Source: PALSA-612 sp963846915 | GTDB taxonomy: Bacteria > Actinomycetota > Thermoleophilia > Gaiellales > Gaiellaceae | Assembly (NCBI GenBank): GCA_963846915.1 | Contig: CAWJXV010000009.1 | Location: forward strand, 496,001-560,000 | Direction of reading: 5' to 3' | DNA length: 64,000 nt | Part shown: positions 42,340 to 48,933 of the stretch, one piece after another | Layout: each line of letters begins with the position of its first letter | Numbering within the stretch: position 1 is the stretch's first letter | The notes under the pieces: generated by a model | What the model was told of the DNA's origin: nothing | Databases searched by the model: none | The model's input: only the letters and a program-made list of their open reading frames with translations | Made by a program: the position numbers and the translations under genes

Positions 42340-42362
42340 CCTGCACCATGTCGGGGTGCAGG
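42340..42362 (+). promoter_or_regulatory. Hairpin enclosing the transpeptidase start codon
   Basis: CCTGCACC (42340-42347) and GGTGCAGG (42355-42362) form a perfect 8-bp stem with a 7-base loop. It begins 2 bases after the MFS stop, and GTG 42356 lies in its 3' arm, so it could limit translation or terminate the exporter transcript. Confidence 0.45.
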
Positions 42363-44023
42363 TGAAGCATCGGGGTCGATCTGCCTACGAGATCACGAGC
42401 GTGGGCCCGTACTCGGGCGGGCGCCGCGCGCCCCGGCGCCGTCGTCGCTGGCCGTGGATCGTGCTCGGGATCGGCGTCCTCGTGCTGGCGGCACTCGCGC
42501 TCGGGCGCTTCGCCTGGCCGAGCGGCGGGCTCGACTCGGATCCTGACGCGCTCGCCCGCATCAGCACTCCGAGCTTCGGGAACGGCGTCACGGTGTCGGC
42601 GCACACGCCGAACGGCACCGCGGTTCCGGTTGCGGTGCGAAAGGACGGCACGGTCTGGCCGCGCATCCGGATCTCACCGGGCACGCACGTCCTCATCGAC
42701 GCCGACTTCAAGCGGCCCGGCTGGTCCGGCTGGCTCGCCGGCCACACGCAGCACGAGACGCTCGACGTCGTCGCGCCGGCTGCGGTGCTGACGACCAACT
42801 GGCTCCGCATCAAGCAGGGCGCGCCGGTCGAAGTGAGCTTCGACCACCCCGTGACCCAGGTCGTTACAACCGAGACGACGTCGCGCCGTACCCGGCCGCT
42901 CCCTCATCCGACGCGGAAGGTCGTGCTCGGCCGCCTCGGCGACGCGGGCTCGGTCGGAGTCAGCGCCGTCGTCCGTTCCTGGGAGAAGCCGCCGCCGCCG
43001 GTCGAGGTGACCTGGTTCCCGCTCGGCGGGCCGCCGCGGGTGCTGGTCTCGCCGCGGCAGAGCACGACGATCGACGTCGCCACGCCGATCCGGCTCACCG
43101 TCTCGGAGCCCCTCGACAAGCTCTTCCACAAGCGCCTCCCCTGGCTCGGGCCGTCGGCGTCCGGCGGCTGGCACGTGCTCGACGAGCACACGCTCGTCTA
43201 CCGACCGCGCGGCTACGGCTACGGGCTCGACACCGAGGTCAAGATCAGGCTGCCGGCGGCGGTCGTCCCGGTCGCGGGCGCGAAGAAGCCGACGCGGCTC
43301 CTGACCTGGTCGACGCCGACCGGCTCGGAGCTCCGCCTCCAGCAGCTGCTCGCCCAGATGGGGTACCTGCCGCTCGGCTGGCAGGCGGCCGGCGCCCGAG
43401 TACCCGCGACGCTCGACGCCCAGGTCGCCGCCGCCGTCGACCCGCCGAAGGGCACGTTCGGCTGGCGCTTCGAGAATGTGCCAGGATCGCTCGTCGGCCT
43501 CTGGCACGAGGGGAAGGAGAACGCCGTCACGCGGGGCGCGGTCATGGCCTTCCAGAGCAACCACGACCTGCTCGTCGACGGCTACGCCGGGCGGGACTTC
43601 TGGCGGACACTGATCGCCGACGCGGTCGCAGCCAAGCACGCTTTGCGGACGGATTACAGCTACGTGATCGTCCACCGCAACGGCAGCCCGCAGTCGCTGA
43701 CGCTGTGGCGTAACGGCGCGACGATCCTGAACACGGTCGCGAACACGGGCATCCCGAAGGCGCCGACCGCCCTCGGCACGTTCCCCGTCTACGCGCGCTT
43801 CGTGACGACGACGATGAAGGGAACGAATCCCGACGGGTCGCACTACTCCGACCCCGGCGTGCCCTGGGTCAGCTACTTCAACGGCGGCGACGCGATCCAC
43901 GGCTTCAACCGCGCCTCCTACGGGAGCGCCCAGAGCCTGGGTTGCGTGGAGCTGCCGCCTTCCGAGGCTGCGAAGGTCTTCCCCTACACGCCGATTGGAA
44001 CGCTCGTCACGGTCACGTCGTGA
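42356..44023 (+). CDS. L,D-transpeptidase (YkuD) with Ig-like region
   Basis: A 555-residue membrane-anchored peptidoglycan cross-linker. Basic N-terminus, one helix at ~33-52 (WPWIVLGIGVLVLAALAL), two or three Ig-like beta domains, a peptidoglycan-binding-like region (~320-415, LRLQQLLAQMGYLPLGW.. VMAFQSNHDLLVDGYAG) and a C-terminal YkuD domain with AIHGFNRASYG (catalytic His ~514) and SLGCVELPPSEA (catalytic Cys ~530). This is the architecture of actinobacterial Ldt enzymes making 3-3 cross-links, with an added PG-binding part. Starts within a hairpin at GTG 42356. Confidence 0.9.
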   Translation: MQVKHRGRSAYEITSVGPYSGGRRAPRRRRRWPWIVLGIGVLVLAALALGRFAWPSGGLDSDPDALARISTPSFGNGVTVSAHTPNGTAVPVAVRKDGTVWPRIRISPGTHVLIDADFKRPGWSGWLAGHTQHETLDVVAPAAVLTTNWLRIKQGAPVEVSFDHPVTQVVTTETTSRRTRPLPHPTRKVVLGRLGDAGSVGVSAVVRSWEKPPPPVEVTWFPLGGPPRVLVSPRQSTTIDVATPIRLTVSEPLDKLFHKRLPWLGPSASGGWHVLDEHTLVYRPRGYGYGLDTEVKIRLPAAVVPVAGAKKPTRLLTWSTPTGSELRLQQLLAQMGYLPLGWQAAGARVPATLDAQVAAAVDPPKGTFGWRFENVPGSLVGLWHEGKENAVTRGAVMAFQSNHDLLVDGYAGRDFWRTLIADAVAAKHALRTDYSYVIVHRNGSPQSLTLWRNGATILNTVANTGIPKAPTALGTFPVYARFVTTTMKGTNPDGSHYSDPGVPWVSYFNGGDAIHGFNRASYGSAQSLGCVELPPSEAAKVFPYTPIGTLVTVTS

Positions 44024-44433
44024 ACACGCGCCCGCCCGTTCCGCCGTTCACGGAGGAGACGGCGCGCCAGAAGGTCCAGGCCGCTGAGGACGCCTGGAAC
44101 ACGCGCGATCCGGAGCGGGTCGCCCTTGCCTACACCACCGACTCCGAGTGGCGAAACCGCGACGAGTTCTTCCGCGGCCGGGAGGCGATCGTCGAGCTCC
44201 TGACCCGTAAGTGGCAGCGGGAGCTCGACTATCGACTGCGCAAGGAGCTCTGGTGCTTCCACGAGAACAGGATCTCGGTCCGGTTCGAGTACGAGTCGCG
44301 CGATCCGACCGGCCAGTGGTGGCGAAGCCACGGGAACGAGCACTGGGAGTTCGACGACTCGGGACTGATGCGCCGGCGTGATGCGAGCATCAACGACTAC
44401 AGGATCGAGCCGGACGAGCGGCGCATCCTCTAG
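44020..44433 (+). CDS. DUF1348 / SnoaL-like (NTF2-fold) protein
   Basis: A 137-residue protein with the family's typical PPFTEETARQKVQAAEDAWNTRDPERVALAYT, SEWRNRDEFFRGREAI, LTRKWQRELDYRLRKELW and GQWWRSHGNEHWEFD. The NTF2-like fold is known for the family; a reaction is not. GTG 44020 overlaps the transpeptidase stop. Its 3' end overlaps the convergent VOC gene by 4 bases. Confidence 0.85.
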   Translation: MNTRPPVPPFTEETARQKVQAAEDAWNTRDPERVALAYTTDSEWRNRDEFFRGREAIVELLTRKWQRELDYRLRKELWCFHENRISVRFEYESRDPTGQWWRSHGNEHWEFDDSGLMRRRDASINDYRIEPDERRIL

Positions 44434-45125
44434 ACCTGAGGGGCGACGATGGTTCGGACGACGTGGCCGGTGCCCGGGAGCGTCACCTCGACGCCGCGCG
44501 GATCGGCGACGACGGCCTCCACCGGATGCATCTCCGCCGGCCGGCCGGTCGGCATCCAGCCCCGTCCCGGCCGCGTCAGGATCAGGACGCCGTCACGCCC
44601 GCCCATGAAGGCGAGCCGCTCCGGCACGTCGAGCGTCCCGTCCCAGAGCCCGATCCCGAGCGGCTCCAGCGCCCGGGCGGCCTCACGCTGATCCGGCACG
44701 ACCAGCCCGACCTCGCAGACCCCGAGCAGCTCGGCGCCGCTGAACGGCCCCTCTTCCGGCGACTCCTCGGGCAGCTCGTGGTGGGCGATGAGCTCGACGA
44801 TGTTGTCGCCCGGGTCGAGCGCGTAGCACGCCTCGGCGTTCCACGCTGAGAAGTCGAAGGTCGTCTCGCCGGTCGCCTCGCTCGGGAGTAGCTCGGCCCG
44901 GCGCCCGAGCCAGTCGTGCGCGGCCGCGAAGCGGTTTCGGGGGACGCGGAGCGCGCAGTGGTAGAAGGGCCGCCCCGCCTCGACCGGCTGGAACGCCAGC
45001 GTCGTCGTCCCGACCCGGTAGCCGTGCGACTCGACCACCTCGAGCGCGAGCGCGTCGAGGTAGAACGACTCCAGCTCGAGCAAGGTCGACGCCGCCGTCT
45101 GCAGCCGGGCTTCCAGGATCTGCAT
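44430..45125 (-). CDS. VOC superfamily (glyoxalase-like) protein
   Basis: A 231-residue protein with two beta-alpha-beta-beta-beta modules: residues ~3-120 (LELESFYLDALALEV, PFYHCALRVP, LDPGDNIVELIAHH) and ~135-230 (EVGLVVPDQREAARAL, MGGRDGVLILTRPGRGWMP). Metal-ligand candidates are H56 and the E in NIVELI. Substrate unknown. Divergent from the aminopeptidase gene with 29 bases between. Confidence 0.82.
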   Translation of the reverse strand: MQILEARLQTAASTLLELESFYLDALALEVVESHGYRVGTTTLAFQPVEAGRPFYHCALRVPRNRFAAAHDWLGRRAELLPSEATGETTFDFSAWNAEACYALDPGDNIVELIAHHELPEESPEEGPFSGAELLGVCEVGLVVPDQREAARALEPLGIGLWDGTLDVPERLAFMGGRDGVLILTRPGRGWMPTGRPAEMHPVEAVVADPRGVEVTLPGTGHVVRTIVAPQV

Positions 45126-45154
45126 CGAGACTTCTCTATCATCCCGGGCCGACC

Positions 45155-46390
45155 GTGACGCGTGCTTCCCGCGGCGACCTGCTCGAGCGCTACGCGCACC
45201 TCGCGCTGCGAATCGGCGCGAATCTGCAGCCTGGCGGCGACGTGGTGATCTGGGGACTGGTCGAGGACACCGAGCTCGTGCGGGCGATCGCGCGCGCAGC
45301 GTACGAGCTCGGCGCGCGGAAGGTCGAGCTCAACTACCAGGACCTCCAGGTCGTGGCCGACCACATCGAGCTCGCGCCGGGCGAGGCGATCGGCTGGGCA
45401 TCCGACTGGGAGCAGGCGCGGGTCGAGGAGTGGGGCCGGCGCGAGACCGCCCGTGTCTACGCGCTCGGGTTCCCCGGCGCCAACCCGTTCGGCGGTCTCG
45501 ATCCGGAACGGATCTCGAACACGTTCCCGTCCACGCCGCCCGTGCGCCGGGTCACGCAGCGGCTGATCGACGAGCGCCGCGGCGCCTGGGTCGGCATCGG
45601 CAGTGCCAACGAGGGCTGGGCCGAGGAGATCTACGGCGAGCCCGACGTCGACCGCCTCTGGGACGCGATCGCGTTCACATGCAGGCTCGACGAGCCGGAC
45701 CCGGTTGCCGCCTGGCTCGAGCACCTCGACCGACTGGTCGAGCGGGCGCGTGTCCTGACGGAGCGCCAGTTCGACGCGCTGACCTTCCGCGGCCAGGGCA
45801 CGGACCTCACCGTCGGCCTCCTGCCGCAGGCGAGCTGGCACGGCGCCGAGGACGTGACGACGTCCGGCATCCGCTTCGTTCCCAACCTGCCGACCGAGGA
45901 GATCTACACGACCCCGGACTGCCGGCGCACGGAGGGCCGCGTCCGCGCGACGCGGCCGGTCATGCTCCACACGGGCGCGATCGTCCACGACCTCGAGCTG
46001 CACTTCGAGCGCGGAGAGATCACCGAGGTGCGTGCGACCGCCGAGGTCGAGGCCGTCGAGGCCCAGCTCGCGGCCGACGCCGGCGCCCGCCGGCTCGGCG
46101 AGGTCGCGCTCGTCGACCGCACCTCGCGGGTCGGGCAGCTCGGCACGATCTTCTACCACGGCCTGTTCGACGAGAACGCTGCGCCGCACATCGCCTACGG
46201 CGCGGGCTATCTCTCGCCCGTCGAGGGGGCGGCCGGGCTGGACGACGAGGAGCTGCAGGCGATGGGAGTGAACCGATCGCTGATCCACACGGACCTGATG
46301 ATCGGGGGCGAGGACGTCGAGGTGGACGGGATCGAGACCGGCGGTGCAGCGGTGCCGGTCCTGCGGGGAGGAGAATGGCAGCTCGAGTGA
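45155..46390 (+). CDS. M29 family aminopeptidase
   Basis: A 411-residue thermophilic-type (M29, AmpS/AmpT) metallo-aminopeptidase. Two metal-site regions are visible: PNLPTEEIYTTPD (~245) and the C-terminal GTIFYHGLFDENAAPHIAYG, plus HTDLMIGGED. The central RGQGTDLTVGLLPQASWHGAED is also typical. Cytoplasmic, no signal peptide. GTG 45155; a TATCAT hexamer lies 11 bases before it. Confidence 0.93.
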   Translation: MTRASRGDLLERYAHLALRIGANLQPGGDVVIWGLVEDTELVRAIARAAYELGARKVELNYQDLQVVADHIELAPGEAIGWASDWEQARVEEWGRRETARVYALGFPGANPFGGLDPERISNTFPSTPPVRRVTQRLIDERRGAWVGIGSANEGWAEEIYGEPDVDRLWDAIAFTCRLDEPDPVAAWLEHLDRLVERARVLTERQFDALTFRGQGTDLTVGLLPQASWHGAEDVTTSGIRFVPNLPTEEIYTTPDCRRTEGRVRATRPVMLHTGAIVHDLELHFERGEITEVRATAEVEAVEAQLAADAGARRLGEVALVDRTSRVGQLGTIFYHGLFDENAAPHIAYGAGYLSPVEGAAGLDDEELQAMGVNRSLIHTDLMIGGEDVEVDGIETGGAAVPVLRGGEWQLE

Positions 46391-46461
46391 TCGCCTAACC
46401 TGACGGCAGCCGGGGAGTCTCAACCGGCGACGGCGGTTCGGCGGCGACGAAGCGGGGGCGA

Positions 46462-47448
46462 ATGGCGCGGTTCGTGATCAGGCGCATGCTCTGGGCGATC
46501 TTCCTCGTCTTTGCTGCCACGATCGTCACCTACGCGATCTTCTTCCTGATCCCGGATGACCCCGCGTCGCTCGCCGCCGGCCGCGGTGCCAGCCCGGAGT
46601 CGGTCTTCCGCATCCGGCACTTGCTGCATCTGGACGAGCCGGTCTGGAAACAGTACGGGCGCTTCGTCTGGAACATGGTCGCCCACCAGTCGCTCGGGAT
46701 CTCCTACATCAACCGGCAAAGCGTCGACTCGCTGATCGAGACCGGCCTGCCCGTGACGGGGTCGTTGATCATCGGCGGTGCGATCCTCTACCTGACCGTG
46801 TCGATTCCCGTCGGGATCATGGCTGCGGTCCGTCCGCGCTCGCTGCTCGACCGCCTGTCGATGATCTTCGTGCTGATCGGGATCTCGTGCCAGCCCATCT
46901 GGCTCGGGCTGATGCTCTCCTGGATCTTCGGCTTCAAGCTCGGCTGGACGCCGATCGCGGGCTACTGCGACGCCTTCCCCAACCAGTTCCAGGATTGCGG
47001 AGGACTGGGGCAGTGGGCCTACCACATGATGCTGCCCTGGCTCACCTTCGCCGTCGGCTTCGCCGCGCTCTACGTGCGGATGATCCGTTCGCAGATGATC
47101 GAGGGGCTCGGTGAGGACTACGTGCGCACGGCGCGCGCGAAGGGCGCATCTGAGCGGCGGGTGGTGCTCGCTCACGCGGCGCGAACCAGCATGCTGCCCG
47201 TGGTCACCATCCTGGGCATGGACATCGGCCTCGCGTTCGCGGCGTCGATCTTCATCGAGTCGGTCTTCAACCTGCCCGGAGTCGGACGGCAGCTCCTGAT
47301 CGCGAACAACCAGTTCGACCTGCCGATGATCGCCGGCATCGTCGTCTTCGTCTCGCTGATCGTGATCACGCTGAACATGCTCGTGGACATCTCGTACGGG
47401 TTCCTCGACCCCCGCATCCGCATGACCGACGCGGTGCGGCTGGGCTGA
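46462..47448 (+). CDS. Orphan DppB-type ABC transporter permease
   Basis: A 328-residue inner-membrane subunit of peptide/nickel-type ABC importers: MARFVIRRMLWAIFLVFAATIVTYAIFFLIP at the N-terminus and the EAA-like loop EGLGEDYVRTARAKGASERRVVLAHAARTSM, with six helices. The usual partners (dppA, dppC, dppD, dppF) are absent: the next gene is on the opposite strand 7 bases beyond its stop. It may work with subunits coded elsewhere, or be the remnant of an operon cut by insertion of the ATPase gene. Confidence 0.9.
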   Translation: MARFVIRRMLWAIFLVFAATIVTYAIFFLIPDDPASLAAGRGASPESVFRIRHLLHLDEPVWKQYGRFVWNMVAHQSLGISYINRQSVDSLIETGLPVTGSLIIGGAILYLTVSIPVGIMAAVRPRSLLDRLSMIFVLIGISCQPIWLGLMLSWIFGFKLGWTPIAGYCDAFPNQFQDCGGLGQWAYHMMLPWLTFAVGFAALYVRMIRSQMIEGLGEDYVRTARAKGASERRVVLAHAARTSMLPVVTILGMDIGLAFAASIFIESVFNLPGVGRQLLIANNQFDLPMIAGIVVFVSLIVITLNMLVDISYGFLDPRIRMTDAVRLG

Positions 47449-47455
47449 TCCAGGC

Positions 47456-48607
47456 TCAGCTCCCGAAGCGGAGCACCCACTCGGCGAGAAACGGCTCGGA
47501 GATCCGATAGGAGCCCCGCCTCTCCTTCTCGACGAGCTCGTCGTCGACGAGGGCTTCGAGCGCCCGCTGCACGCTCGAGCTCGCCGGCAGCCCGTGGCGA
47601 CGGCGGAAGTGCGAGCTCGTGATCGGTGCGAGCGGCTCGCGGGCGAGTGCCTGCAGGACCAGCTTCTGGGTCGTCGGCGCCTCGTCCCAGATCCGCGTGA
47701 AGTGGGCGTTCTCCGAGCGCAGCACGTGGTCGAGCGCAGCCTCGAGGTCAACGGCCGTCGCGGATTGCCCCCCGGCGGTTTGCTCCCAGAGGGCGTAGCA
47801 GAGCTCCTGCGTCCCGTAGGGATGGCAGTGGGTCGCCGCGAGCGCCGCCTCGACGACCGCGGCGTCGACGTCCTTGCCCGTCGAGCGGAACCGCTCCTCG
47901 ACGAAGGCGGCGAACGCATCGTGGGGGATGACGCCGAGCTCCATCTGCTTGGCGCTTCGCCAGAAAGGCTCGTTGGCGTCGTTGAACAGCCGGTGCATCA
48001 TGCTGCGCTTGCTACCGAGGTAGATGTGCGCGACCTCGGGCTGCGCCTGGAACGCCGCTCGCATCAGGTTCGGGAGGTGCGGGTCGATCCCGAGCACCTC
48101 CTGGAACTCGTCGAAGACGATCGCCACCCGCCGGCCGCGGTCCGCCGCCAGCTCGCCCGGCAGGTCGAGGAGCTTCTCGATCGTCGCGTCGACGTCGGCG
48201 CTCGCGTGCCCGGGCGTGAAGCTGAACCCGAGTGTGCCGTCGGTCGGGTCGACGGTCATCACCGGCAGGATCCGGAGCCCGCGGAAGATCTGGGTCGCGC
48301 GCTCCCGTACCCGGAAGAGCGGGCTCGCGATCTGCTCGTAGATCGCCTGCGCGAGCTTCGCGGCGAACTGCTCCTTGGTCGGCGCGCGCATCAGGTCGAT
48401 CTGAGCGACGAGCGCTCCGTCCCGGCTCACGAGCTCCTGGGCAGCCCGCCACACGAGCGAGGTCTTGCCGTAGCGCCGGGGGGCGAACACCACCACGTTC
48501 TGGCCGTTCAGGATGTCCGCCTCGAGCTCGGCGAGCTCCCGCTCGCGGTCGGTGAACGTCTCGTCGAGCGCGAGATCGCCGAAGCTGAACGGGTTCCGCA
48601 CAGCCAT
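47456..48607 (-). CDS. Archaeal-type AAA ATPase with C-terminal winged helix
   Basis: A STAND-like ATPase of 383 residues from ATG 48607 (a TTG 9 bases earlier is possible). Walker A is FAPRRYGKTSLVWRA and Walker B VAIVFDEFQEV; YLGSKRSMMHRLF looks like the sensor 1 region. The C-terminal ~85 residues (QALAREPLAPITSSHFRRRHGLPASSSVQRALEALVDDELV) form a winged helix that could bind DNA. The family is frequent in archaea and thermophiles and often spreads laterally; roles are unknown. An AT-rich upstream region and an 18-bp palindrome set it apart from neighbours. Confidence 0.85.
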   Translation of the reverse strand: MAVRNPFSFGDLALDETFTDRERELAELEADILNGQNVVVFAPRRYGKTSLVWRAAQELVSRDGALVAQIDLMRAPTKEQFAAKLAQAIYEQIASPLFRVRERATQIFRGLRILPVMTVDPTDGTLGFSFTPGHASADVDATIEKLLDLPGELAADRGRRVAIVFDEFQEVLGIDPHLPNLMRAAFQAQPEVAHIYLGSKRSMMHRLFNDANEPFWRSAKQMELGVIPHDAFAAFVEERFRSTGKDVDAAVVEAALAATHCHPYGTQELCYALWEQTAGGQSATAVDLEAALDHVLRSENAHFTRIWDEAPTTQKLVLQALAREPLAPITSSHFRRRHGLPASSSVQRALEALVDDELVEKERRGSYRISEPFLAEWVLRFGS

Positions 48608-48614
48608 CCCGTTC

Positions 48615-48620
48615 AATGTA
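48615..48620 (-). promoter_or_regulatory. -10-like TACATT before ATPase gene
   Basis: On the minus strand TACATT ends 7 bases before ATG 48607, favouring that codon over the upstream TTG. Confidence 0.45.
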
Positions 48621-48654
48621 GCAGAATGCGAGCTAGTTTATACGCAGTTTTGCG

Positions 48655-48672
48655 ACTCGCAGATCTGCGAGT
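48655..48672. promoter_or_regulatory. 18-bp perfect palindrome upstream of ATPase gene
   Basis: ACTCGCAGATCTGCGAGT is fully symmetrical and lies about 35 bases upstream of the TACATT hexamer. The half-site TGCGAG also occurs at 48626-48631. Candidate operator for autoregulation by the winged-helix ATPase. Confidence 0.55.
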
Positions 48673-48678
48673 AATGTC

Positions 48679-48921
48679 TTACTGCTTGTAGTTCTCGACC
48701 GTTCCCGAGCTACGCGGCGCGGCCGTGTCGGGATCCATCCCGAACTCCTCGAGTGCGCGGCGCTGGCGGAGCAGGTCCCAGCACTGGTCGAGACCGACCT
48801 TCAGCTCCTGGAGCCGCTCCCGGTCGGCGGGGCTTGCGTTCCCGGCCGCCTCGGCGTCCCAGAGCTGGTGCTCTTCGGCCACCAGCTGTTCGATCCGCGC
48901 GCGAACCTGTGCGTCGTCCAT
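48679..48921 (-). CDS. DUF2630 family protein
   Basis: An 80-residue helical protein with the family's sequence: IEQLVAEEHQLWDAE, RLQELKVGLDQCWDLLRQRRALEEFG and the end GTVENYKQ. DUF2630 is nearly confined to Actinobacteria and Chloroflexi; function unknown. ATG 48921 is 6 bases after a TAGGCT hexamer. Confidence 0.9.
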   Translation of the reverse strand: MDDAQVRARIEQLVAEEHQLWDAEAAGNASPADRERLQELKVGLDQCWDLLRQRRALEEFGMDPDTAAPRSSGTVENYKQ

Positions 48922-48927
48922 GGCGAG

Positions 48928-48933
48928 AGCCTA
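48928..48933 (-). promoter_or_regulatory. -10-like TAGGCT before DUF2630 gene
   Basis: TAGGCT on the minus strand, 6 bases before ATG 48921; it includes the stop codon of the glycosyltransferase-flippase gene. Confidence 0.5.
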
